Below are positions 11,919 through 23,414 of a stretch of DNA of 64,000 nucleotides, one piece after another. Within the stretch, counting starts at the first letter, position 1; the number at the start of each line of letters is the position of its first letter. The position numbers and the translations under genes are program-made. The notes under the pieces were generated by a model. The model ran no database searches and had not been told where the DNA came from. It saw nothing but the letters and a program-made list of their open reading frames with translations. This DNA is from Canna indica (taxonomy: Eukaryota; Streptophyta; Magnoliopsida; Zingiberales; Cannaceae), in assembly GCA_034359265.1 (NCBI GenBank), contig CP136893.1:28280001-28344000 (forward strand), written 5' to 3'.

Positions 11919-12569
11919 CATTGTCACGCCCAAACTCAGGGTAACGTGACAGGCCAGGGTATACGTGCCTATACCCCGCAGCCTAAGCCATGAACATGCC
12001 AACTTAACAATAAAACATAGCGGAAAGAAATAAATAAGTTTTATTTCAAATGGAAAATCAAATAGAATTCGTTATAAGTAAGTTTAGCAAAAATATAAAG
12101 TGCAGAAATAATAAATCGGTTCAACTATTCAATTACAATGAAATCTAAAATAAAGACATGAATGTCCCCAAGGGACTACAACTCCAAAACACTGAAACAT
12201 AAGTGCATGACTAACTACCAAAAACTTGACTACGACCCCTAACTAGGATTGCTAATGAGATCATGTAGCTCCTCTGCCCTCCAGCCGCGCCAAGTGCTCC
12301 AGCCCACCTCACTGGTCAAGCTCTACAAAACAAAAACAAAATGACAACGTGTGAGTTCAAAGAACTCAGTGAGCGGTTCTACCAACCCCCACGAAAAACC
12401 AAACACATATATGATGCATAAAGTAAAACTCCTGACCCAAGCAGGAAAGGTCACATGGGAGTGACTAGCTAACATGCCATCCGGCCACTACCCGCCGAAG
12501 GCAACCAACACCCAAACGACGAAGATCAACAAGTCTAAGTCTACCAAGCCCTAAGACAACAAAACATAC

Positions 12570-13010
12570 TAGGATAATCGGGAAGGCCCTCCGAACTTAT
12601 CCTAATATAAAGAAACTCGGGAGCTATCGGGATTGGCTCATTCGAACTTGCTCCATGAGACACGAAGGAACAATCGAGAATCACCTATCCGAACTTGCCC
12701 CTTTAAGATATCACAGGAATAATCGGGATTTGCCCGTCCGAACTTATTCCTTAAAAGCACCTCGGGAATAATTGGGTAGGCCCTTCGAACTTATTCCACG
12801 AAACTGAATCGGAACAATCAGAATTTGCCCATTCGAACTTATTCCAATAAATAACGTAGGAGTAATCGAGATTCGCCCATCCGAACTTACCCCTTTAAAT
12901 AAGAATCTTGGGAACAATCGGGATTTGCCCGTCCGAACTTATTCCACAAAATACGCAGGAATAATCGAGATTTGCCCATCTGTACTTGTTCCACAGGTTG
13001 GAAATTAGCC
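12570..13010 (-). repeat. Tandem repeats of about 60 bp inside the gypsy LTR
   Basis: Seven to eight imperfect units share 'GGAATAATCGGGATTTGCCC' followed by 'GTCCGAACTTATTCC'. Units vary slightly in length. They are internal to the LTR and non-coding. Confidence 0.75.
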
Positions 13011-13114
13011 ATCCAACCTTCCGAGCCTAGCCCACAATCCAACTCCTCAACGAGCCTCTCCACCATTCATAAAGATATGGTGCAACATGACATAAGTTAA
13101 GTCTCTCCTACGGT

Positions 13115-13429
13115 TAAGGGTGTTCACGGGTTGGGTCGGGTCGGGTTTAGGGGAAAAATCGATCCGACCCGACCAAGTGTAATCGGGTCGGGTCTGGTCG
13201 GGTAGTCAGGTTTACCCGTTTAGGTAAAAAAAAGTTTTTAACAATATTTTAAAAAATTAAACATTATTTAAAATAAATATTTTTTTAATATAAATATTTA
13301 AAAATGATTAAAAATATATAAATAATCGGGTCATCGGGTTTCAAATTCTAAAACCCGAGACCCGACCCGATTTTGGTCGGGTCGGGTTCTCGTGTTCATT
13401 GGGTCGAGTCGACCCAGTGAACAATCCTA
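13115..13429. mobile_element. hAT-type MITE, 315 bp, 8 bp TSD CCTACGGT
   Basis: Terminal sequences are TAAGGGTGTTCAC and its imperfect inverse GTGAACAATCCTA. A perfect 8 bp TSD CCTACGGT flanks it (13107-13114 and 13430-13437), diagnostic of hAT insertion. Inside each end are inverted runs of GGGTCGGGTCGGGTT. The centre is AT-rich and non-coding. Confidence 0.9.
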
Positions 13430-15060
13430 CCTACGGTGTCTCAAGGGTGTCCTTATTGGGAAGCATTTCAATACTCCAATATTCGACCCTAACTCCTAGA
13501 CCCGTAATGTCATAAACTCGTGAGGTTTTATTTCATGCATAATTTTATTTGTTGGTTCCTAACAGATTATGCTGACCCCTTGTTCAATTTTAATTATGCA
13601 ATTAAAATTTAAATCACCAAGATTAGGGTTTTGTTTTAGCTTACTGATGTGTATAATCCAAATCTAGTCTCCAGGATATATCCTATATTTCCAAACTATA
13701 TTTTCTGATCAAAACGATATGTTACACGACTATGTTCAGAGAAATACACACACCACATCAAATATTCTAAAAACAACACAGATTCATCATCTCAGCATGA
13801 ATTTCCAGCAACATTAAATTTTCAGCATAGCATGAAAATAAATCCGAAATTTCAGAAATTAGATCCTTAATTATCATGAAAATAGAATACTAATTTTTTA
13901 GATAGATCTCTCAAATTTCATATTTATTAAACAAGGCTAACAAGCACCAACATCTTAGACAAGAAACAAGCATCATGATCAAGAACCCTTCTTCAAGAAC
14001 CTTCATGGCATCAATATCAAGATCTTAATTTTGTAAAACATGATTTCTATCCAAAAATTACAGATTAATTACAAGGCATGCTTGGACATATAGGAACTCA
14101 ATTTGATAAGCAATTCAAGGCATGGATCTCAAGAACACCAAAAACTCTCACTTAGGCATTTCACCGAACACCTTGAGGGCACCCTCGTCTCTACCTTGGT
14201 CGAGCACCCCTAGGGTCATCCTAGGGATGCCGAACCCCATAAGGGAGGGTTTAGGGCCTTCTCAAACACGGCAAACAAAAAGAACGGCGATAATTTGAGA
14301 GATCGACGGAAAACAAAACATGAACATCAAAGTCTCCAAGAACGGCTTCAAGAATTTGAAGAAACCCGAAAAGAAGGAGGGTAAAACGACTCACATGAAT
14401 AGGGAGGATGATTAGAGGAAAAATCTCGGACGACGGCCCTTGAATTTAGCTTCAAGAGATGGCGGCTCCTCCTCAAGCCGCCGGCTCCAAGAAGAGGGCA
14501 ATGGCTCCTCCTTAAGCCATGGCTCGGCTTCCAAGGGAGAGGAAGAGGAAGAAGAAGAAGAAGGGGCTTGGCTTTGGCGGCTAGGCTCGGCGGCTCCAAG
14601 AGGAGAGAGAAGAGGGGCGACTGGCCGGCGGCTCCTCTTCTTCAATTGGCTTGTGCAGCTCCAATAGGGAGCCGCAAGCCAAGGGGAGGGGGGTTTTATA
14701 CTCCCTCCTCAACCCTAACTCCACTAATCCCCTTATCAAACCCGCATCCGTCTCAAGCCGAACCCAAACCCGCTAACCCGATTTAACTTAATTAATCATA
14801 TTCCAATCCCATGCTACCACAAGCACCAATCATATGCATATCATAACAACATAATGAAAAACAACTCAAGCACATGCACTAGGATAGTTAAATAAATTTA
14901 TCATTGCAGAAAAGAAATTGCATATTTCACATTCTTACTTACCTGAGCTCGCAAGCTCGCATCGGACCATAAGTCGACTCGGCTCGACCTCAAACTAACT
15001 CGCCAGGCTGACAAACACGCACAATAAATGAAAACTAATATTAATATCTAGGATATTACA

Positions 15061-17809
15061 AGTAGGTATAGAAAAATCCGACTCTTGAGCTAGAGCCTTG
15101 AACTTATCTTGCAAAAAAGTTCAATTTTATTATATTTATCCTATAAAATTAAATAAATATAAAAAATAACATCAGTGATTACCACAATCTCTTGTGCAGC
15201 AGTGGAATTCAAACTAGCATCACTCGTTATGTGAGCAATATAAAATATTTTCCAACTTGAGAGTTCTCGATGTTCTAGATCCATTTCAGTCTGTACTAGT
15301 ACAAGAATTAATCATCATTCTAATTGTTTCCCCTAAATAAAATAATTTAAAATGTAGTAATAAATATGCATAGTTATACCTACTCTGCTCAAATCACAGC
15401 ATAGCTTTTTAAGTCCGTATAATGAGGGAGTACTTGCTTCTCTCAATTCTCTTTATTTTGCGCGCATATTTTTTGTAACAAGTGCAACTCTGAAGATTAA
15501 TGCTTTCACTTAGATTATTTGATCCTTGAATTATTTTTACTTCTACTTTGATGTAAAGGAAATAGATGTGTGCAATCATAATATGCGTGTAAGTAAATCA
15601 GATGCATATATGATATCTATGCAGGTTTAACTAAAAGCAGATATTAAATGAGGAAGTAAAAGCATTATCTCATGGAGAACTAGTGAATAGGATTTGAAAC
15701 CATTTCTGTATGATGTATAATTTAAACCATTTCTATAAGCAAATAGGATTTGTACTCAATTGCTTAAAAGTAATGCACGTTAACTAATAGTAATTGATAG
15801 ATAGATACTGCTTTGATAGGATTATGTAATTGCAGTCGCCATTCATAAAGCTATGTGCTGAATGGAAATGTGACTTGTTAATAGAAAAGTTAGCTCATAT
15901 CTGCAACATATGCTATTTTGAGAGACAAAGCAGAGTCACCAGATTGATTATGAAAGCTGAACACTGCTAATGCAGTAACTATGTGATTATTCAGAGCAAT
16001 AACTATGTGACTATGAAAAAATCAGCAGTTAGCAAAAAAATTGGTAACAACATTAAGCCTTTAATAATTCTTTGATTAAATGGGATCCTACAACCAATAA
16101 TCAAATACAGGATTGTTAATTGGGAAAACTTGTAGTATGCTTATAAGACAGAGAGTTTCATTGTTCTCTTTATATGCACAATTGAATAAGAACCATAAAC
16201 TACTTTTGCAACAAGGAATATGTGCCAATCAGGCATAGGACATCATAACACCATATATCTATACTAGATGCAGGCAACCAGGCATGCCCCATGCTAAAAT
16301 TTGCTGAGAACATGGCCAATTTTTTGTTTATGTTACGTGCCACATGAATATTCCAACCAGCATGGTATGGGAACATCCTGTGCCAAAAATATATTGGAAT
16401 TTCCCCATTCCACAAATTAGTGGTGCTAGATTGGCATCATAGTAATTGAGAGCTTCTTAAGCAGCGCTTAATAGTATACAATCAGATTATTTTTTCACAA
16501 TAGAATGTGATAAAGAACAAACTAGTGCGGGATGAATGTTATTTAATGAAGTAAGCCACTCTAAATGGTATTACCTACTGACATGATGAATTTCTCAATA
16601 TTATATGACAAAAGAGATAAAATCATGAGTTGAAATTTTAAAGCCTATTATCTAAAGGAGAATAAAGGCAAACTCTTTCAAATAATGTTGTTTACATTGA
16701 ACTTTGATTATATGAACCTTCTAAAATGGATAAATTGGAATATCAAACATAACAAACATAACTTTGAATATAATGTTCCTCTCAAAATAAATCTAAGCAT
16801 GATAGAGTTGAAGTGTCAAATTGTCCAATAGATTAAAATTCTAAAATCAATCATTCAAAACCAAAGCTAAAGTTACCAGGAAAATTTGAGAGTTAAGCAA
16901 CTATTATGTCAAATACCAAAAAACAAGTAATAAATTTCAAGTCCAAAGAAGTAAAAAAAGAATATCCCAGTGCACAAGACTCCCACCAATGCAGGTCTAC
17001 AATGGATCAATATATGCAATCTTGCCCTATCATAACAAAGAGGCAGGTTCCACGACTTGAGCCATGGTCTCCTATGGAGCAATGAAGCAAGCATGAACTA
17101 GAAACTAAAATAATTGATTAAAAAGATAACTTCAAATCATTGAGTCAATGTAATCGGATTGTCTTCGGCAATCTAACATCTAACAATATCAAAATAAATG
17201 AAAGGTAATTTCACAAGTTAATGATATAAGAAAGTCTGCTAAAGAGAAGACACTAGACTTACAAGCCAATATTTCATTCAAGATGGGTGTTGAATAGATA
17301 ATATAGATGACAGATACTCCATTTAAGATCTTTGAATGATAGAAAAGATACATTCAATTGAAAAGGTATAGGTTTGTTTGTAGATTAGATCCTTTGGGAG
17401 ATGCTTCTGGAGTATGAACCTCGAAATTATTAATTTTCAATGCCGCTACGAGGCGTCTTGATGAACAAGGAGAATTTTTATGATCTTTCTCTGATTGAGT
17501 CATGGCAACAACTGACATTTGTGATTTTTCACCAAGTAGGTCTTGATAAGATCCGCGTGAAAAAAGGGTTGGTGGGCGAAGGGGGCTCCAATTTTGGGGC
17601 GTCAGTAAGAGAAACCACGCGAGGAGAAGAGGGCGGAGGGTGGTCGTGAGTGTTTTGGCACTAGCACACAAGAGAGGTGGGATGAGGGCACTAGGAACCA
17701 CACGAACATGAGTAACTTTGGTGGGCTTGCGTTCAGGAGGAGGAGCGCAGTCGGAAAGAACGAAGAGAGGAGATGAGGGAGAGAAGAAGAAAGATTACGG
17801 AGGTCAAAA
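15061..17809. other. CACTA interior without a recognised gene
   Basis: AT-rich, intron-like DNA. A 115-codon minus-strand frame (17354-17701) overlaps a shorter plus-strand frame; neither resembles a family I know. A GGAG/GAAGA-rich patch at 17570-17800 just before the subterminal array may be the leader of a lost transposase gene, as in the other CACTA elements here. That reading is inference. Confidence 0.4.
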
Positions 17810-18995
17810 AAAGCCGAAATACCATTTCCTGGGGGTTGAAAAAAGCTCTCAAGAAAACTAACATTTCCTAGGGTCGTGAAAAGCCCTCAAGAAATCTAAT
17901 TAATATAATATTGCATGCCATGAGAATTAGTCATCTCCAAATCCACTTGCCAATTGTTAATTAATTAATATACAGTTGATCAAATGTCGTTGCCAGGCTT
18001 TCAACTACCAAATCCTACTTTAATTTTCGTGTCTCCAACTATCTTCATCATCACTAAACAATTAACAACCCTCCTTGAAAAATTAATATATATCATCTAT
18101 TAATATATAAATATAATTACAAAATTTGAACACATTATTAATTATACATGCTATTAATTAATTAATTAATTATTTAATTAATTGTTTTCTACATCAATTT
18201 TATCCACAATCTCTTCTTCTCCTCTCGCTCATTCCCTCACGACAATAGTTGGCTGCAATGATTAATCAACAAATCATAATTAACATAATATATACTGTAT
18301 GAAGATAAGCTAATTAATATATTAATTAATTATCTCAAAATATCTTTCCAGTACCAAGATCGTTATCTAGATCAGGATTTGAAGATGACTAATATTTCTT
18401 GGGGGTTGGGAAAAGCTCTCAAGAAAACTAACATTTCATGGGGGTCGAAAATAGCCCCCCGGGAAAACTAGTTTTCCTATGGGTTATTTCCGACCCCTAG
18501 GAAATAACCAAATATTTCTTTGGGCATTTTTTTTAAAAATTGAAAATAAAAATATTTCTTGGTGGCCGGAAATAGCCCCAAGGAAAATCAAGATTTCCTA
18601 AGGGCTATTTTTGACCCCCGGAAAATAGCCTATTATTTTTTTGGGAATTAGCTTTTAATTTCATGAGGGCCGAAAATAACCCCAGGAAAATAATTTTCTT
18701 CGAAAAATATCTTTAATTTCTTGGGGTCATTCCCCCTCCCAAGGAAATAATAATTTCGTGGGGGCTATAATTTTCGCTCTCCGGGAAATAGCACATTTTG
18801 AAAAATAATGTTTTGCTATGGTCAAATACAGGTCCTTGAGAAAACTATGTTTTACTGGGAGCTAAATATTGGTCCTCACGAAAACATAGTTTTACTGGGA
18901 GGCCAAAGGCTAGCCATCGGGAAAACTATATTTTGCTGGGGGCCAAGGCGCGACCCCATTAATAATGGTCATTAAAAATGACATTTCTTGTAGTA
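17810..18995. repeat. Right subterminal repeat array of the 9 kb CACTA
   Basis: Repeated units of the form 'TTTCCTGGGGGTTG-AAAAAGC' and complements occupy 17810-17900 and 18390-18960. They mirror the left array in theme (G-run, short spacer, C-run, GAAA). A TTAATTAA-rich spacer at about 17900-18380 separates the two blocks. Confidence 0.75.
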
Positions 18996-19726
18996 TTATG
19001 AACCAAAATATTGGTTGATATATTAGTTATTTTCAATTCAAATAAAATTATAAAATTGATCTTGTAAGGAAGGAATGATAAATAATGACAATAATTTTCA
19101 CTAATTTTTATTAAAATAATATTCTTATGATAACCAAATATTAAGAAGAATTTTTTGATTGAAAGCTTTACAAAATGATAGATACTCTTAGTCATGATGT
19201 CTTTATGTATTTTACAAATAAATGAATGTCAAAACTAATTGAACTTTTTTATATAACTAATTGAATTGTAGTATTTAATGTTATATCAATAGAAACTTAT
19301 AATCTATACACAATACTTGCTTACACATGGAATATTTCAACAAGGATCTAGCTAATAACGTTGTTTATGTTACCAAAAACTAAAAATAAGTTGCAAGTGA
19401 AGACTTTCATGCAAGAGCAATTAACCACGCACCAATGTATTAGAATCAAACCAAACATATATAGACTTCTCAGAGCTCTCTAAGTCATTTATTTTATTAA
19501 TTCACTGGTTAGACTTGTACCATTTATTTAACTATATATGAATTATATCAATTTGAAATAAATGGAAAAAATTAAATTAATTTAAACCTGTAAATCATTT
19601 TAGTTCCATAAATGAGTTGATTGAATACTCCAATAATTATATATATATATATGTGTGAGAGAGAGAGAGAGAGAGAGATTTCTGAAAATTCAATGGGGAC
19701 AATTGCCCCATTGCTCCCTGTTTGAA
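18996..19726. other. AT-rich intergenic DNA with (TA)n(GA)n
   Basis: No gene is seen. A microsatellite (TA)n followed by GTGTGAGAGA repeats lies at 19637-19678. This probably continues the degraded sequence interrupted at 10001 by the CACTA element. Confidence 0.5.
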
Positions 19727-19731
19727 TCTGA

Positions 19732-20984
19732 TGTTGGCCGAGGTTTTACCCTCGCGCTCAAGTATTCCTCAAAACTGTTTTGATGATAACAAACCACATT
19801 TAACGATATCTTTTAGCATGATAGTTTCAGGTTCGGAGTCGACTTGCGCGATACATCATCGTTTGGATAAGTCAACATGTCATTGAAAGAAATCGGAAGG
19901 ATGTGGTCCGATGCGTGATCATCGACGAAAAAAGCAAATTTAGAGTTAGGGTGTCTAGGTGTAATGTACTTTCCCTTATATGATGCCTAGAACCGACAAT
20001 ACCTAGTGTTCGAACCCCGATCGAAAAATCAATTATCATTGCTTATAACTGATCCTCGAGCGACCCTTAGGTGACTGGGGGTTGGCCCTGGATCGATCTA
20101 TCAGCTACTAGGTTTTCTAGTAGCCAATTCAATTACTCTCGGACGACCGTGGGTCGACTGAGGGTCGCCCGATGGTCGATCGAATTGTCCAACGACTCTA
20201 TTTTAAGTCATTTTCTACCCGTTGGACTCAACTCTCTCACCCCATTCTCTATATATATAAATCCTCATTCTCAGCCTTCTAAAGGTTGCTGGAACACATT
20301 GAGACATTATACAAACACTCTTGAGCTACATTGAGTCATTTCCCCTCAAACCTTAGTTCACAAAGCTTCAACTCTTGACCTTGCCTTTGTTCTTCTTTGT
20401 TTCACTTTCAAGGCATCAAGAAAAGGACTAAGAATTGTTGTTTGAGAGCTAAGTTGTATTTCATTTATATTTGCTCTCATTACTTGTATTTTATTGTTCA
20501 TTTACTTGTCACTTGTGTTTCTGTAAACCTATAGATCTAGGTTTGTGGTTTGGGTGGTAGTCTTGGTGTAGAGACTTAAAGCCACTTGTGTGAGCTAAGT
20601 TAGGAGAGTTCTTTATGATTTGAGGTCAGAGAATACACTCGTTGTGAAGGCAGAGACTTCCGGGTGTGGAAGTGCCTTCAATGAGAGTGTAGAGACTTTT
20701 CGGTGAAAAGACCTTAGTTGTAAGAAACTCTTAACTTAGTGAATTTGTGTGTGAATTTCTAAGCACGGTGCTTAGGTAGTGGAGTAGGAGGTGTTGCCGA
20801 ACCACTATAAATCTTGGTGTGTTAGCATTAATTTATCTAGTGTTGATCTCTTGATTATTTTCTTACTAAAGCATATACTTGTATTGAAATCAAGAACTCA
20901 TTTAAAGAGTTGAACTTAGCTTGAAAATTAGCGGTACACACTATTCATCCCCTTTCCTCGTCTAGTTTGAACATTCAACTTACA
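19732..20984 (+). mobile_element. Solo LTR of a Copia-like element, 1.25 kb
   Basis: It starts TGTTGGCCGAGG and ends CAACTTACA. Flanking pentamers TCTGA (19727-19731) and TCTGC (20985-20989) match at four of five positions. It shares 'TTTTGATGATAACAAAC' near its start, a GGTCGATCG-rich palindromic zone, a TATA region (about 20252) and 'TAGGTAGTGGAGTAGG' with the LTRs at 36246 and 52195. All three therefore belong to one superfamily of LTRs. No primer-binding site follows, so it is taken as a solo LTR. Confidence 0.7.
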
Positions 20985-21489
20985 TCTGCCACTAATTATC
21001 GTATATATTAGTTCATCAATTAAGTTGCATGAGACGAAAATTGATTTTCAAGCTTAATGTCTATTACTAATGATGATTATATATATATAATAGTTAAGTG
21101 TTTGTTAACTATTAACATCAAAGGGGTCTCTCTTTTTTTTTTGCAAGAAACTATAGGTAATAGTAATGTCAGCTTCTTCGATCTATTTTTTTTTTTAACA
21201 TGCTCCTTCAAGGGGATGATCATTTGATTCCACAATAGGAAGTCGTATGGTAAGTTGTAAGTATAATTTTTAAGTTTCTTCAACTAGCTTGTTTAAGTTT
21301 AAGGATGTATTGAATTTTGATGATTCTTCTTTCTAAATTGTGCCCAATATTAAGGCTCTCATTTTGTATTTTTGTGGTTTTCTCTTAGGATGAGTTACAA
21401 GATTATTTTCTGCATCATCCACCTCTTCTTATGTATTTGCTTTCTTGGGCTTAAAAAAATCAAAAAATATTTAGTTTTTTACATGTCCT
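20985..21489. other. No gene recognised
   Basis: AT-rich sequence with poly-T tracts at 21131 and 21189. The 68-codon minus-strand frame here is not similar to any family I recognise. Confidence 0.4.
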
Positions 21490-21707
21490 TTATTTAGAGA
21501 ATGGGTTTTTTAGAAAACTTAAGATCTTATTTCATTTTTGCAATGAATGATGGTGCTATAGGTGTCCTCACTAGAGGATTGTGGTTTTATTGTGGTAATC
21601 TTTTGAACTTTATGCCTTGGAGACTGGATTTTAAAACTTATTCAATGGAGTTCTCTTTCCTGTGTGGTGTAGCTACAAACCCCAACTTTCTCAAGGAGTA
21701 CCGAGAA
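21490..21707 (+). pseudogene. DUF4283-like fragment (LINE ORF1 remnant)
   Basis: The 75-codon frame at 21501-21728 includes GVLTRGLWFYCGNLLNFMPW. It resembles the 'vL.gGPW...g..L.l..W.p.F' core of DUF4283, found in plant LINE ORF1-type nucleic-acid-binding proteins. The resemblance is moderate and the piece is short, so the call is tentative. Confidence 0.35.
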
Positions 21708-21710
21708 GCT

Positions 21711-21902
21711 AAGAGCCTGTTTGGTTAGCGAAACCAAGTATATTTTAATGGTTTCAATTTCGCTGAAATTAAAATTACTTACAAAAACGTGTTTGGTTCA
21801 ACGTTTTCATATATAAAACTAAATTGAAACCAGAATGAAAATAAGTTTTGATGAAACTAGATTTCTTAATAAAAATGTAAATGTCATTTTATGTGGTTTA
21901 AT
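21711..21902 (+). mobile_element. Truncated PIF/Harbinger-type MITE
   Basis: The left end reads GAGCCTGTTTGGTTAGCG after TAA, and the body aligns with the first 190 bp of the complete copy at 22402-23223. The remainder is lost and gag-like sequence of the Copia element follows directly. Confidence 0.75.
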
Positions 21903-21904
21903 TT

Positions 21905-22401
21905 AATGAATATATTATTGCAACCCTAGGACTAGGTGATTGGAGAATGATTCGTGTAGAATATAAACAACCTTTCAAGAGCATGAATGATTGGTCTCAA
22001 GAAAAAATCAAAATGTTTAACTTAAATGTCAAGATCATGAATGTTTTACATCATAAGTTATCTATAAATGAATTTATGGAATATCATGTTGTAAAATCAC
22101 TTTTGATATTTGACATATTTTAGAAACTACTGATGGGGAACTTCCCAAGTCAATAAGTCAAAAATTAATTTGTTTATGCATGATTATAAACTCTTTAAAA
22201 TGCATGCTCATAAATCTATTTGTCAAATGTATGTTCAAATTCAAAATATTGTAAATGCTTTAACTAACCTTGGAACGAATATACAAGAGGAAGAAAAATT
22301 AAAGAAGCTTCTTCGATCACTTCCCAAAGCATGGGAACCAAAGTTGATCGCCATCATGGAGGCCAAAAATCTTGACGCTATGAAGCTCACCGAACTCATT
22401 A
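21905..22401 (+). pseudogene. Copia gag, piece 1 (N-terminal half)
   Basis: It encodes the UBN2/DUF4219-type gag region, with reading through CQMYVQIQNIVNALTNLG and LLRSLPKAWEPKLIAIMEAK, typical of plant Copia capsid proteins. Frame breaks occur before 22170. The frame is cut at 22401 by a MITE and resumes at 23227. No LTR or primer-binding site is seen upstream: a truncated MITE abuts it. Confidence 0.8.
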
Positions 22402-23223
22402 GGGCATGTTTGGTTAGTGAAACCAAGTTTGTTTTCATGGTTTCGGTTTCACTGAAACCAAAACTGCTTACGAAAACGTGTTTGGTTCAGCGTTTTCATG
22501 AAACTGAATCGAAACCAGAATGAAAACGAAACCAGTTTTCCTAATAAAAATGAAAACACCAGAATGTTGTTTTCTGTGGTTTCGAGACTGTCGGTTTCGT
22601 TATCAAAATGGAGTGACAACTTTATAATTATAAATATTTTTTTAATAAAATTAATTAATTTAAAAATAAATCAAACTATATTATTTTTATAAAAAAAATA
22701 AAAATCATCCTTTTCAACTCAAACTATTATCTTAAATTTACAAATTAATTAAACCAATTTATATCTAATTGACTCAAACCCAAATTTTAAAATAACTCAA
22801 TTTTCTTAAAGTTAATATATTTATAATTAATCAAAACTAATTTAGACCACTAGAATTATTATTATTTTGAAATATTAACTATTAATTAATTTTTATATCT
22901 AATTGAACAAAAAAATCTCAAACTACCAATAACTTAATTAATTAAATATTACAAATATTTTATAACTATATTAGCAAATATTTAATTTTGTAAACTAACT
23001 AAATATTAATTACTATTAAAAATATTCAAAGAAAATTAATATTACTTTTTATAGCCAAATAAATATTCACTAGTTTCAACTAACTAAAACGTATGTTGTT
23101 TTCATTAACCAAACGCGTTTTCGGAAAACTGAAAACTAGAAACCAAAATCAAGTTTTCGAAACCAAGTTTTCAGTTTCACTGAAACCAAACCAGAAAATA
23201 GTTTTCGCTAACCAAACAGCACC
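22402..23223 (+). mobile_element. PIF/Harbinger (Tourist-like) MITE, 822 bp, TSD TTA
   Basis: The ends GGGCATGTTTGGTTAG and CTAACCAAACAGCACC are inverted repeats. TSD TTA is present at 22399-22401 and 23224-23226. GAAACC/GGTTTC motifs recur in both subterminal zones. It is non-coding and interrupts Copia gag. A near full-length copy in the opposite orientation lies at 47619-48444. Confidence 0.9.
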
Positions 23224-23226
23224 TTA

Positions 23227-23414
23227 ATCTCTTATGACATATGATATCCATATGAGGGCACATAAGGAGAAAGATGCCCTCAAATGCAAAAACATTACCT
23301 TAATAGCATTATATTATGATACCACCTCATCATTAGAGGATAAAGACTTTGAGGACCAAAAAGAGATAATTCACCTTGGAAGAAAGTTGATGGAATTGAT
23401 GGGGAAGCCTCACA
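23227..23414 (+). pseudogene. Copia gag, piece 2
   Basis: Short continuation after the MITE: MTYDIHMRAHKEKD and the charged linker EDKDFEDQKEI. It is interrupted at 23414 by a Pack-CACTA. The extra bases at the MITE exit leave a frame change relative to piece 1. Confidence 0.7.

Larger units (their letters stand above)
11922..15060 (-). mobile_element. 5' LTR of a Ty3/gypsy element, 3.14 kb
   Basis: On the minus strand it starts TGTAATATCCTAG (15060) and ends GGGCGTGACA (11922), the usual TG...CA ends, directly followed by the primer-binding site and gag. The length is in the range seen for Tekay/Del chromoviruses. It contains an inserted hAT MITE (13115-13429), a tandem repeat block (12570-13010) and a purine-rich GGCGGCTCC-repeat zone (14430-14640) where open frames on both strands are compositional artefacts. 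No matching 3' LTR exists in the window. Confidence 0.8.
10002..18995. mobile_element. CACTA transposon, 9.0 kb, carrying half a gypsy element
   Basis: The left end is CACTACAAGAAATATGACA and the right end is TGACATTTCTTGTAGTA (last base G to A), inverted relatives of each other. Flanking triplets are TTG (9999-10001) and TTA (18996-18998), a TSD with one mismatch. Both ends carry long subterminal arrays built on a 'GGGGGTCGAGACCCC-CAAGAAAT' theme. No transposase is recognised. The interior is occupied by a minus-strand Ty3/gypsy gag plus LTR (10534-15060) and 2.7 kb of non-coding DNA. Confidence 0.8.

Noticed and set aside
14348..14786. Four overlapping open frames rich in Ser, Pro, Glu or Leu
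   Set aside because: They lie on both strands of a purine-rich GGCGGCTCC-repeat zone inside the gypsy LTR; composition explains them.
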